NCBI GenBank assembly: GCA_018894105.1
Contig: CM032117.1
Span: forward strand, 31,786,501-31,850,500
Reading direction: 5' to 3'
DNA length: 64,000 bases
Source of the DNA: Jacaranda mimosifolia
Taxonomy: Eukaryota; Streptophyta; Magnoliopsida; Lamiales; Bignoniaceae
Below the pieces are notes generated by a model. The model made no database searches. It worked only from the letters and a program-made list of their open reading frames with translations, and was not told where the DNA came from. The number at the start of each line of letters is the position of its first letter. Positions within the stretch are counted from its first letter, which is position 1. A program made the position numbers and the translations under genes. Shown here piece after piece: positions 36,504 to 48,500 of the stretch.

Positions 36504-37335
36504 GGAGGGGAATACTTAAGTACCTAATTCTTGGATTATCTAAAGGAGAATAAGATCCTCTCTCGATGGACTCCACCTGGCACACCACAACACAATGGAA
36601 TAGCTAAGAGGAGAAATTATACCTTGTTGGACATGGTACATTCCATGATGAGCTTCACCAATGTGCTTTAATCCTTTTGGGAATTCATCTTAACTTCAGC
36701 AGTGAGTATACTAAATGTAGTGCCCTCAAAGTCGATGCTAAAGATACCACATGAGTGTGGTATGACAAAACATCTCTTTACTTTTTTCTAAGAGTTTAGG
36801 GGTCTCCTGCATATGTCAAGAAGTTAGTGAGAGACAAGTTGGCTACGAGATTCACCTTGTGTAAGTATGTAGGATACCCAAAAGAGTCTTTGGGTTATTG
36901 CTTCTATGATCCCTCGGAACAAGAGTTACTTGTTTCAAAGAACGCTGTCTTTTTTAACAAGGAATTTCTATTAGATAGAAAAGGTGTTGTTGTTGAACTT
37001 GATAAAGTTTATGATAATCATAAAATCCCACAAGTGGTAGAAACAAGTGAACATCAAAAGCCTAGCACACAACCTCTAAGAAGGTCAGGCCGAATCTAGA
37101 AGCAAACTGAAAGATTTAGATTCTTTAATGAAATGGGCCAAGCAAATAGTGATCCGAAGACCTATGAGGAAGCTATGTTGGACATAAATTCGGGAAATTG
37201 GCTAGAGGCCATGAAATTTGAAATGCACTCCATGTACTCTAACAAGGTATAGACTTTGGTAGATCCACCAGAGGATATAGTACTCGTTGGTTGCTAATTG
37301 ATCTATAAGCAAAAGCTAGGAGTCGATATAGAGGT
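36504..37335 (+). pseudogene. pol: W integrase C-terminus and start of RT
   Basis: Readable segments: WTPPGTPQHNGIAKRRN, LLDMVHSMMSF, an open stretch 36827-37099 with TLCKYVGYPKESLGYCFYD and LDRKGVVVELDKVYDNH, then the RT start (AMLDINSG, ALVDPPEDIV-like) with stops. The sequence stops at GTCGATATAGAGGT, where a minus-strand LTR is inserted. Confidence 0.84.
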
Positions 37336-40300
37336 TAAAGATAAGAGTAGGCCAAGGATCCAATTATAAAACCACAAAAAAGGCTAAATAAAACTTGTCT
37401 ACTCCACTTCCAAGGATCTAATCAAGAATTCAATAGGGATTTAGATCAGAAAATTATCTTTAATGCTTTCCAAAGATAGAACAAGAAAACTCCTATGAAC
37501 TCATCAAAAGGAGCAATCAACGCATAGCAGAGAGATGCCAACACTTGACTGCCTTCCTCAACTCCAGATTTGTTGAAAATTTACAAAGAGCACCTTAACA
37601 TATATATGAAGTTGCTGTAAAATTTTTAGCCCGATCAAATCTCCAGAAGTCCTCCAAATCAACTTTGAAAAACAAAGGACAACAATAGATCTTCAAGAGC
37701 ACAAGCCTCCCCAAATGTTGAGCCTCTAATGTTATTATCCACACACCCTGGGAAAGCTCAAATCCACTAGAAAATAAGAGGTGGAGGAAGAAGGATGAGC
37801 GATTTTTAGGAGAAAAAGAGAGGAATTTGGTGTGGAGAGTGTGAAACTTCAACACATGAGTGAATCACACTTTTGGAGGGAAAATGGGAATCTTGCTTAA
37901 CTTTTCCCTAATAGTTGGCCACTCTCTATTTATAGAGAGGATGGTGTGATGCTAGTTGGCATCACATCTCCCATGAGGTAGTTGCCAACTTGCCAACCAT
38001 CATGCATGTGACTATCACATGTATTTAGATTTAATTTGTATCAACATTTCATCTCAAGAAATGTAATTCAAATTAATCTTAAATTAATTTTAAATGAACT
38101 CCTTCATCTGAATTTTCCTTCGGAACCAAAATCTAATTTTAATTAAATTAACTCTTTAATTTAATTAATTCATTTGACTTAACTCCTTAAGTCAATTAAC
38201 ATAACTCTTTAAGTTAAATGGTGCCAACTTAACTCTTTAAGTTAACATGACCAATTAATTTTCATATGACACCAATTTTACCTAATTTAACTCTTTAAAT
38301 TATTTTGATTGTTTTAATAATTAAATTAATGAAGTCAAGATGACCAAAAACTAGTCAATCGATTTCTCCTCCAAAAATCTATTGGAATAGTACCCTATAA
38401 GACAATTAGATTGGTGTCGTAAACTATTTCACTTTGTGATACAATCTTGATTGAATGATATTCATAATATGGCCATCTTCATCTTATGTTTATATTTACT
38501 TCATTGGCATTTGGTTGAACCCCTTAGAACACACAAGACTACGGTACTTGGTCACGCACTGAGTTTTGATGATGGAATAAGTCTTACATGGTCGAGATCT
38601 TAAATCTTCCAAGTCATAGGATCTTACGAGATAGGGCATCTAAGATTCGGATAGACTTTCACGAATGATGCATAGATCCAAGGAGTTGGATATTGCTCCG
38701 TTCCATGAGCAATCCCATATGAGATATAGATACATGTTAGTAGGTACTTGTTAGGGAACAAGGAACCAATGGCCCACTCGGAGAATCCACTAGATAGCCA
38801 AAGTGGCAAGTTGGTAGTGGCAAGGTTCTTCTGCTTACGCTACTGCATATAATTAGTCTATTTAACCTGAGGATCTATGGTAACCTTGTGTTTAAGTCCA
38901 TATACTTTGACTCATCCTTGGTCACTTAGCGGACTGTTCGAGTGGTGATTGGGCATGAGCTACTTATACATGGAGGTTTGTGAGATCCATGATGGAATTC
39001 GACTCCTCGTCTTTGTGAAGTGCGAGTGCATGTCCTATGTATTCTATAATGATCGATTCCAATGAGTCCTTGTGCAAGGTAGTATGACAATTTGGAAAAG
39101 GAGTTTTCCAAAGATGAGGTCATAAAGTGGAATCGAACATTAGGAATAGTGACATAGTATCGAGGATATTAGAAAGCCGACGAATATCTTGCCTTAGGCT
39201 TTTTTTGGGAGATAGGAGACTGAATGACTGTATTTTAATGTGACATTTAATTAATTATAAATAAATTTCAAATGTAATTGAAATGCACACAAATTCAAAT
39301 TAGATTTGAATTAGCCAACTAAGCATGCAAGGCATACATGTTGGCGATTCCCCCTCCCGCCCCTTAAGGAAGGTGTTATGCCACCTTAGCATCATACCAT
39401 CATCACTCTATATATAGATATAGAGTGAGGGGGCGGTTATAAGTAATCTTGCAAGTTTAGAATTAGATTCTCATTTTTCCCTCAATTCTCAAGGTGTTCA
39501 TTCTTGTGTTGAAGATCACCTTTCTCTTATTTTCCCTTCCCTAAAATCGGTCATCTCCCTCTCAACTCTTCTCTCTTTCTCCAGCTAAAAGTGAGGAGTG
39601 GTAGGAATTGGATGGGTGTGTGGATCATTTCGATAGAGGCAAAACATATAGTTTCTAAACCTTTGGAGATCCACCTGCGAGACCAGTCTCTTGCCAAATT
39701 TATTTCATGAGATCCAAAAGGATTTGTGAGCTAAAATTTATTCCAATAGCTTCCTCAAGGAGTTGAGATTCTACTGAAATTTTTTCAGTATTTTTGGAGA
39801 GTTCTGAATTGGTCAAAAATTGCTTGCTTCCAGCTGTGCCATTGTCTGGCAGGTTCTATTTGAAGAAGAAGTTCTTCAATCTACCTTTGGATTTTGCTTT
39901 TCAAGGTAACTCTTCAACCAAATCTGAATCCTAAAGCATGTTTAGATCATTGGTTGCTTGTAAGCACTAGTTTATTTAAGCTTTTGAAGTTTTATTATTA
40001 GATTATAGTGCCTTGTTTCCAAAATCGCCAAGGTAGGTGAACTTTCTTACTCATTAGAAAATTCCTCCCATCAAGTAGAACTTCTTTTAGGCTTTTGTGT
40101 ATGATCCATTAGGTTTTTTGATTCATTAGACATAGGCTTACAACTAATTGTGATATTTTGAATATCAAAATATTCACACTAGTTTAAACCCTTTTAAAAT
40201 AATAACTGTTTCAATTAATTTTCATTAATTGAAGAGTACTCAATCTCCATAGTATCGTCTAGCAACAAGCCCATGTAGCCCAACTAATTGGTCGAAATGA

Positions 40301-41193
40301 ATATGCTCTTGGTGAACCATTCTAGCTTTATGCTTGCTATGCAAATATAGTCATTCTATTTTCCATATTCCGAAAGAGGCCTAGGGCAAGATATTTGTCG
40401 ACTCCCTAATAGCCTCGATAGGTATGTTTCTAATCTCAATGTTCGATTTTAGTTTACGACCTCACCTTTGGAAAACTCATTTTTCTAATTGTCATACTAC
40501 CTTGTGCAAGAATTTCTTGGAATCGATCATTATAGAATACATAGGAGATGCGCTTGCCCTTTACAATGATCAGGAGATAGATCCCATCTTGGATCTCACA
40601 AACCTCTATGTCTAAGTAGCTCATACCCAATCTCAACCCGGATGACCCTATGCGATTGTGGAAAAATCAAGGTATGAGGACCTAAACACAAGGTTATCAT
40701 GGATCTTCAGGTTAAAGGACTAATTATATGCACTAGTGTAAGCTGAAGAACTTGCTAATATTGACTTGCCACTCTGGCTATCTAGTGGATTCTTCGGGTG
40801 GGTCTTCACTAAACTTGTTCTCTAACAAACACCCACTAACTTGCACCCGTGTCTAACATGGATTGCTCATGAAACAGAGTAATACCCAACTCCTTGGATT
40901 TATGCATCGTTAGCGCAAGTCTATCCAAATCTTAGATGCGCTGCCTCATAAGATTATATGACTTGAAATGTTTAAAATCACGACAATGTAAACCTTATTT
41001 CATGATCACCACCCAGTGTGTAACCAAGTCTCATAGTTATAGTGTGATTTAAAGCTTCAACTGAATGCCAATGACGTAAAATAAGCATAAGATGAAGCTG
41101 ACCATTTAATATGAATATCATTCAATCAAGATTATATCACAAGTGAAATAGTTTACATGCCAATCTAATTAGCTGCGGGGCACTATTCCAAAA
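37336..41193 (-). mobile_element. Solo LTR (minus) in W RT, itself interrupted
   Basis: A lone minus-strand family LTR with no adjoining PBS, PPT or coding sequence. It is flanked exactly by GAGGT (37331-37335 and 41194-41198), and the RT reading of W continues across (GATATAGAGGT to AACGACCTTTAAGGC). The part 38380-40026 is a further insertion. Net LTR length without it is about 2.2 kb. A solo LTR arises from recombination between the two LTRs of a complete element. Confidence 0.93.
38380..40021 (+). mobile_element. Solo LTR (plus) nested inside the minus-strand solo LTR, with an internal deletion
   Basis: Begins TATTGGAATAGTACCC (TG to TA at the terminus) and ends TTGTTTCCA, flanked by AAATC on both sides (38375-38379 and 40022-40026). 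About 0.6 kb of U3 is missing at about 39233, where the sequence jumps from the GACTGTATTT word to TGACATTTAATTAATT. A TATA stretch at 39409-39424 is preceded by a decayed inverted repeat. Confidence 0.92.
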
Positions 41194-42490
41194 GAGGTAA
41201 CGACCTTTAAGGCGAAACTAGTGGCAAAAAGTTATATTCAAAGACCCGGTATTGATTTCAAGGAAATCTTTTCACCGTTCAATATGCCTAAGTTTGCCAT
41301 AACAACATATTATGACTATGAGATATGACAAATGGATGTGAAAATTGCTATGCTCAATGGAAACATAGAAGAAGAAGTCTATATGGAGTAACCACAAGGT
41401 TTTACATCCAAAGAGAGTGAGCGAAAGGTTGCAAACTCGAAAGGTCCATTTATGGACTTAAACGTACATCCTAAAGTTAGAACATACGTTTTGATAAAAT
41501 AGTCAAATGATTTGGCTTCATAAAAAATGTGTATGAATCTTGTGTATAAGGAGACTAGTAGGAGTTTGATACAATTTATTGTGCTTTATGTTGATGGCAT
41601 TCTTTTCATTAAGAATGAGAGAAAAAAGTTATAGTGTACAAAAGCATGGTTATCTTCACAATTCTCAATGAAAGATTTGGAAAAAACATCCTATACATTG
41701 GCAAAATAATAAAGAAGTTTAGTATGGAAGAATCCAATAAGGGATTCCTTTCCATGGGATATGGTCTTCGTATTTCCAAGTCTATGGCCCATAACACTAA
41801 AGATGAAATAGAAAGAAAGTCCCACATACCTTATTCTTCTTCTATAAGGAGCATAATGTATTTCGTTCAATGTACAAGGCGGATGTAGACATGCTTTAAG
41901 TGTTAAGAGCTATTTTCAATCCGACCCCAATGAATGTCATGGATAGCCATAAAGTAATCCTAACGTACTTGAGAAGAACTAAGGATTTATTTTTAGTATA
42001 AGGCAATGGAGAATTGAAACTTGAGGGATTTTCGGATTCTAATTTGCAATGCGATGAAGATGACCTAAAATCCACCTCAGGATTTATATTTTGCCTCAAT
42101 GGTGGTGTGGTGAGTTGGAAGAGTTTCAAACTAGACACCACGACCGATTTTACCATTGAGGTGGAATATATCGCGACTTCAAAAAACTATAAAGAAAGGT
42201 GTTTGGATGAAGAACTTTATCCAAGAGTTGGATGTAGTGCTTAGCTTGCAAAAGCCTATGGTTGTCTTTTGAAGACAACTTAGAACTTGAGCCAAGATCT
42301 CATAAGTGATCCAAATAGAAGTAAATGCATTATCATTTGATCTATGAGATCAATTAATAGAGGCAACAATTGAATGGATATAATTGCATCAGAAGAGAAT
42401 ACAGCAAAACTACTATTTAAACCCCTAATGCAAAAGGTCTTTGAAGGACATTTTGAGAAGATGGGCCCTAAAACTATGGGGAATTAACTT
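41194..42490 (+). pseudogene. pol: W reverse transcriptase (rest) and RNase H
   Basis: Resumes with TFKAKLVAKSYIQRPGIDFKE-like residues, then EEEVYME, stop, QGFTSK. The catalytic box at 41584-41613 reads LYVDGILFI (second Asp is Gly). The connection (LRISKSMAHNTKDE, YSSSIRSIMYFVQC) is in 41634-41888, and RNase H (LEGFSDSNLQCDEDDLKS, SWKSFKLDTTTDFTIEVEY) in 42014-42244. Several frame breaks. Confidence 0.87.
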
Positions 42491-42507
42491 TAGAACAAGT
42501 AAGAGAT

Positions 42508-44722
42508 TGTTGGAATAGTACCCTGCAGCCAATTAGATTAGCATGTAAACTATTTCACTTGTTATACAATCTCGATTGAATGATATTTATATAAAATGGC
42601 TATCTTCATCTTATGCTTATTTTACTTCACCGGCATTTGGTTGAAGCCTCTAAATCACACATGACTATAGGACTTGGTCACATACTGGGTGGTGGATCAT
42701 AAAATATGTCTTACACTGTTTGATTTTAAATATTTCAAGTCATAAAATCTTAGGAGACAGGGCATCTAAGATTCAGATAAACTTGCACTAACGATGTATG
42801 TTCCAAAGAGATAGATATTGCTCTGTTTTATGAGCAATCCATGTTAGACATGGGTGCATGTTAGTAGGTGCTTGTTAGAGAACAAGTTTATTAAAGACCC
42901 GCATGAAGAATCCACTAGATAGGCTGTGTGGCAAATCGGTAGTGAAAAGTTCTCCAGCTTACGCTCGTGCATATAGTTAGTCATTTGACCTGATGATCCA
43001 TGATAACCTTGTGTTTAGGTCTTCATATTTTGATTCTTCACCGACCACGTAGTGGGTCATTCAGGTTGAGATTGTGTATGAGCTAATTAGACATAGAGGT
43101 TTGTGAGATCCAAGATGATATCCATCTCCTAATCATTGTGAAGGGCTAGTGCATCTCTTATGTATTCTATAATGAATGATTCCAAGAAATCCTTGCAAAA
43201 TGTAGTATGAGTTTTGCAAAAGGATTTTTCCAAAGATGAAGTCATAAAGAGGAATCAAACATTGGAATTAGAAACATAGTTATCGAAGCTATTGGGGAGT
43301 TGAAAAATATCTTTACCTAGGCCTCTTTCGGGATATAGGAGATGGAAGAACCATGTTAACATGGTAAGCATAGAACTAGAATGGTTCATCAAGACATATT
43401 CATTTCATCCAATTAGTTGGGCTCCATGGGGTTGTTGCTAGACTTCAACTATGGAGACTGGGTACTCTTCGATTAATGGAGACTAATTGAAAGAGTTATT
43501 AGTTTAAATGAGTTTAAAACTAATGTGAATATTTCAATATTCAAAATATCACAATGACTTGTGAGCCCATATCCAATGAATGGGTGAACCTAATGGGTCA
43601 CACACAAAAGCATAAAAGAAGTTCTACTTGATGGGAGAAATTTTTTAAGGAGTTAGAAAATTCTCCCAGGTGGTTTTGGAGAAGAATTCGATTGACTAAT
43701 TTTTTGGTCATCTTGGCTTGATTAATTTAATGGTTAGATTAATCAAAATAATTTAAGGAGTTAAATTAGACCAATTAAATTGAGAAAGTTTAATTGGTGC
43801 TACGTAACAATTAATTAGTCAATTTAAGGAGTCAAGTTAACACTAATTAACTTAAAGAGTTAAGTTAGTTGACTTAAGGAATTAAGTCAATTTAATTGAT
43901 TAAATTAAAGAGTTAATTTAAATAAAATGAGTATTTGAATTTTGGAGGAAAATTTAAATGAAGTGTTCATTTGAAATTAATTTAGAGTTAATTTGCATTA
44001 CATTTCATAAGATGAAATATAGATGCTAATTAAATGCAAATGTATGTGAAATTCAAATTCACATGCAAGTTGGCAAGTTGCGAACTAGCATGGGAGGTGT
44101 GATGCCAACTTGCATCATACCATCCTCTCTATAAAAACTAGATGGCCGGCCATACGATGGCTTGATTATGAGATTCCCTTTTTCCCTCTAAAAGTGCAAC
44201 ATTTCATGTGTTGAAAGTTTATACTCTCTTAACTCTCTCCTTCCCACATCCTCTAAAAACCGCCACTCCCTCACCTTCATCCTCTCATTATCTAGAAAAT
44301 TTGAGGCTAATTTGAGTTGTCCTTGGGTGTTTGGATTATTACATTAGAGGTCCAACACTTGGGGGACTTGGTGCTGTGAACTATTGCTATCCAGTAACTT
44401 CCGTGGTAGATCTAAAGAGCTTTGGTAGTTTTGATTAGTACAAAATTTTTACAATATCTTCCTTAGTGTGTTGAGGTGCTCTTTGTAAATTTTGAGCAAT
44501 TTTGGAGTTGTGGAAGGCGGTCAACTGTTGGTGACTTTCTTCTATGCGTGATTGCTACTTTGAAAAGTTCATTGGAGTCTTTCTCCTCCTACCTTTGGAT
44601 TTAGCATTCAAGGTAAATTTTATAATCTAAATCCTTATTAAATACATGATTAGATCCTCAAAATAGGGTAGCTAAGTTATATTTAGCCTTTTATGATTTT
44701 ATATTATGGATCCTTAGCTTAG
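42508..44722 (+). repeat. W 3' LTR (about 2.2 kb)
   Basis: TGTTGGAATAGTACCC follows the PPT-like AACAAGTAAGAGAT. It contains the U3 palindromes (43720-43930), the inverted repeat AGGTGTGATGCC/GCATCATACC (44094-44124) and CTATAAAAAC (44130-44139) as the probable TATA element. The right end is unclear: after TTATGGATCC the expected terminus is not found, so 44722 is approximate. Confidence 0.82.
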
Positions 44723-46224
44723 GTGCTAGGCGCTAGGTTGGATGCTTGGAGACTAAGCACCCTCTTAAGTATCTGGCCACTAGGCCTTTTCTGGAGCAAT
44801 TGGCTTTAATAAATGTCTCTGACATTTGTTCTTTTGGTGAATTTGGTTATTCACGTATCGACCAATGATGAACGTAGTTTGTCCCATGGGGTGATTTTTA
44901 GGTGAAGCTTTATGCTTTTGGGAATTACTTAGAATGTTCAATAAGGGTTTGTGCCTCTATAAAACTTAGGAAATTTCTTTGTTGAAATATTTCTTGTGTT
45001 GGGGATTATTCAGAATCATAGGTAGGGCTTTAAGTTCATATGAGTACTTTAAGACTTCTCATAAAATAACACACCCAGTAAGCATCTTCATTTATTTTGT
45101 TGAGTTTCAAGTCTGAGAGGGTTTAATGTGGAGTCAGAGCTTGTGGGGTATTTTAGCACTTGGTGAGGCAGTTGGGAGCCCAATAAAGCACTCAGACGAG
45201 CAGATTGTGCCCCTTTTCTTTTTTATTATAAGTTCGATAGCTTATGTAAATGTTGGTATATAGGGTGTTGAAACTCTGTTGAGGGATTTTGATTTTCGTG
45301 AATGACTAAATGCTTATAACTTTATGCGAACTTTCGAGCTTCTGAGGTCAGCTTTGGTTTTTGTAGGACTTCACCTTCCGAATAGGACTTAGATTTTTTT
45401 ATGGAGTTTTTCACCAAGAAGATCATTTAGGTTTGCTAATCGAGTTTTGCATTAAACTAGTAACTTAGAGCTTTTAAGTTTTTCGAAGCACTTAGAAATT
45501 TTTTGAAGCTTGTTAAGTTGTCTTTGTGGTCAGGATGAGCTCTCAAGATAACCTATTATCTTTTGTTTTAGACACCTGAGAGGTGAGGACCTCTGTGGTG
45601 GTGGTTATGGTAGAGTTAACTAAATTTGTATTCGCGAGGGTTGTCCTCTCTGTGGTATTGTTGCATAGTTTAAGTTTATGAGCCTTTATTTAATGTTGAT
45701 GCTTCTGTTTTGTGTGTCTACTCTAGAAGAGTTGGATCTTAGGAGGCATAAGGGAGTTAGAGTTTGCACTCTACGATGGGACTTCGCTATTTTTGTTATG
45801 GTGATTTGGTTTTGCGAATCACTTAGCATTTTTATGAAGGTTCATCCTTCAAAAATTATTTAGAAACTCTTTCACGGCTAGATTATTCCAAGATCCCCGT
45901 GAGGTCCCTTGTGAAGGCATTTCTTCTGGGAAGCTCTTCATTACTGCCATCTGTAAACAAGCGGTCAAGGAGTCTAGAGGTTCTAATGAATTTTTTATGC
46001 AACTAAAGCGGAGGCGATGGTGATTTAAAAGTAGACAATTCAGGAGTATAGCTTATTAGCATGGCATACTTGTACTTTATGAATTTAGGAGTAAGAGATA
46101 TGAAATCATCACCATACATGTTAGAAAAAATGCATTGTGATTTTTATGCGAGATGGCAGATTCAGGTGCATACGTAAAGTGCTAAAGTAAGCATAAGCAT
46201 CACGCTAGAACACCCACTGGGCAT
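44723..46224. other. No gene recognised; older repetitive DNA
   Basis: Not alignable by eye with the copia family. Begins with a small CTAGG-rich run (CTAGGCGCTAGG at 44747-44758). No open frame has recognisable domains. Possible remnant of another retroelement, not assignable. Confidence 0.5.
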
Positions 46225-46331
46225 TCATCTTGCAGACAAACCTGGGTACCCCGAGGAGCCTCTCTTGTGGTCGATTCTGAGCACTAGAGGTTGCCTATGA
46301 GGCGCCCTACCACTGGAGTTCGCCGATGCCA
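46225..46331 (-). other. GC-richer exon-like patch, unrecognised
   Basis: On the minus strand, an ATG at 46329-46331 begins an open stretch MASANSSGRAPHRQPLVLRI and continues for about 15 more residues before reaching a CAG-GTTTGTC word that resembles a splice donor. Base composition is higher in G+C than its surroundings, which are extremely T-rich. I do not recognise the protein. It may be a gene fragment captured by a transposon or chance. Confidence 0.25.
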
Positions 46332-46388
46332 TTAATTTTTTGTTAAATTTAGTCGCTTTTGTTTGAATTTTTGTTTGTTCAATTTTTG

Positions 46389-46422
46389 AATTTTTGTTTG
46401 TTAAATTTAACAAACAAAAATT
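46389..46422. repeat. Perfect 34-bp palindrome
   Basis: Left arm AATTTTTGTTTGTTAAA (46389-46405) is the exact reverse complement of the right arm TTTAACAAACAAAAATT (46406-46422) with no loop. It sits inside a 240-bp tract (46330-46560) made of repeated TTTTTGTTTGAA and TTTTGTTAAATTT words. Confidence 0.95.
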
Positions 46423-46984
46423 TTTGAATTTTTGTTAGCCTTTTTTGTTTGAATTTTTATCAGACCCCCAAAATTTTTTGTTAATGCTAGAGGTCGTTAA
46501 ATTTTTTTAGCTGCTTTTGTTTGAACAATTTTTGTTAAATTTGTAGTGGTCTGATGCCTTCAAGGATTATTATTTAGAGAATCTTTAGGCGATGAAGCAT
46601 GATGGGTGTTTTAGCATGTTCATGGAGTTGGAGTAGTGTAAGCATGATGTGGGATAAAACTTGTCTTAGGGTGGCATGATGCCCTCATCTTAGCATCTTC
46701 GTTTGTTTATCTTTCATGAAGTAAAATTCTCTAAGGGATGAGAGTTGTTAATTTCATGCTCAAAGTGAGCATATACTGGGCGACAAGTACAAACGTACAT
46801 ATGGATTTTAGAAAAAGCTTCATAGTAAGTACCTGGCAATGTGCAGAGTAGTTGACCTAAAGAATTTCCTTAGGATATATCTTAAGTGTTGAAGTGTTAC
46901 CACCTTCAAGGTGGAGTTTCTTTGCTTAATGACATAGGTGTCTTCAAAGATGGTCTTCAATGAATGTATTTAGAATGATTGCCA

Positions 46985-47204
46985 CGTATTCCCAAAGAGA
47001 GCGGATAGTGGATTTTTTCAGGATGCCCTGTATTCCTAAAGAGAGCCGATTGAGGACTTTTTCAAGATGCCCCATACTCAAGGAAGGAGCCGACAAAGGA
47101 CTTTTTTCATAATGCCCTATATTCTTGAATAGAGTTGATAGATGACTTTTTTAGGCTACCCCATACTTCTGAAGAAAGCCAAAAGAGTATTTTTTCAAAG
47201 GGTG
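46985..47204. repeat. Minisatellite, about five units of 44-45 bp
   Basis: Units begin CGTATTCCCAAAGAGAGC (46985), then TGTATTCCTAAAGAGAGC, ATACTCAAGGAAGGAGCC, TATATTCTTGAATAGAGT and ATACTTCTGAAGAAAGCC. Each is followed by a GATxGAGGACTTTTTTC-like half and AATGCCC. Copies are diverged; unit lengths of 44 and 45 argue against a coding repeat. Confidence 0.85.
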
Positions 47205-48220
47205 ACTACTAGGTACCTCCTTAGAGCCAAGTAGTGGGATTACATCGACTATTATGTACCTTAGGGCCTTTATAGTAGATTTATGCCTGATGAATGCCAC
47301 ATACTTTTCACACTTATCGAAGAGCCTTATAGTGGGCTTATGTCTAAAGCTGCTTCCACTTACTCCTTAATTTATGCTAAATTCAAAGTCATAGGTTAGG
47401 CGTAATTTGTAGAATATGGAAAAGTTTGCATTAATTAGAAGAATATCCATGAGAACTAATTACATCCCTGAGCGGGTAGGCTTTACTCAAATTTAAAGGG
47501 GAAATGGAAAAAATATTGAAAAGTAAAGATACTCTTAGGAAAGATATGGAGCGCTCTCAAGCGCAACGATTGGGATGAGCTAGCTAACATGTAGATAGGT
47601 GGATCTTGTAACATCAACGCTTGGTGTTGGATCTCTGGTGGTGTTTCCTAGGTTACTCTGAGGGTACATGTTGCTGGGTGACCGACTTTGTGTTGGCAGC
47701 AAAAGCAAAACTCTTTCCTTAAATGCAAACCTTCTTTGGGTAGTTCCCCTGGACTCTTCCCTTCTTCACCACAAGATTGTTCTCCAAAGGAGCTTTCTCT
47801 CGTCTATATACTCAGTGAGGTATCCTCGCCAGATTAGTACTTCAATTAGTCTTTCAACCTCCAATATTATCCTGTGGTATACCCGTTAAGATTATGGAAG
47901 CTACAATATCCTGACACTGTGATTTCTTGGTTTTCCAACGTCCATCGGGGGGTATCCGATCATGCTTTGGAGTGCGGCCACTTATAATATTTACTATATG
48001 TTAGTTGTAAGGGATGTGTAATAGCATGGTGCATGTTTGGCTTTTTGTGTTCACAGATCGCTTTCGCTTCGAGCTGAAGCTCCTTTCTTAGTGGTAATAT
48101 CTCTCGTCTTGTTAGGTTTTCTGGGGAGTAGCGAAAGCATCTTGATAGTGAGGAGGTTACCTCTGTCATTTGCACAGCATTGGTTGGCAGGCTTTTGGTG
48201 CTTGTTGATGGTGGACAACT
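47205..48220. other. No gene recognised
   Basis: Contains open stretches up to 73 codons (47668-47889) without recognisable domains. A GTAGTGGGATTACATCG-type word at 47231 and the surrounding text look repetitive, but no terminal repeats or coding motifs could be tied to it. Confidence 0.45.
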
Positions 48221-48223
48221 AGT

Positions 48224-48500
48224 CTTACTATAATACTATTTTCCAATGAGAATTTTCGATGGAAGCCATTTGTTGGAAATTTTTGAAGGATTTTAGACGA
48301 ATTTATGAGGACAAATGGGTTTATCGAAAATTCTATGGAAAATCGATAGAAAATTTGGAGGGAATTTGGCTCGTAAAGGCGCAATTCATCAGAAGACCGT
48401 TAGAGAATAGATTCTAATGAAACTTTCTGACAAAAATTCTATTGGAAAATTGATTTTTTTTATTTTAAAAAAAGTTATATTTCCATCGAAAAATCTAATT
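48224..48500. mobile_element. Possible CACTA-type transposon subterminal region
   Basis: A dense cluster of short words in both orientations resembling TTTTCGATGGAA, AATCGATAGAAAATTT, CTATTGGAAAATTGA and CATCGAAAAATCTA follows TACTATAATACTATTTTCC. This arrangement resembles the subterminal repeats of plant CACTA (En/Spm) elements. No clear CACTA terminus, target duplication or transposase was found. Confidence 0.3.

Larger units (their letters stand above)
23963..44722 (+). mobile_element. Element W: Ty1/copia retrotransposon, 5' end deleted, interrupted twice
   Basis: Pieces on the plus strand: leader 23963-24556, gag N-part 24557-25087, [element E], gag C-part to RT N-part 35378-37335, [solo LTR], RT/RNase H 41199-42490, PPT (about 42494-42507), 3' LTR 42508 to about 44722. 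The family protein order runs straight across both gaps when the insertions and their 5-bp duplications are removed. Its 5' LTR, PBS and early leader are gone. Confidence 0.88.

Noticed and set aside
41161..41198. Minus-strand LTR at 37336-41193 as the 5' or 3' LTR of a larger element
   Set aside because: Neither edge has a PBS or PPT, and both edges carry the same GAGGT and join W coding sequence.
45678..45863. 61-codon open frame in 44723-46984
   Set aside because: No recognisable motif, and length is within chance for this composition.
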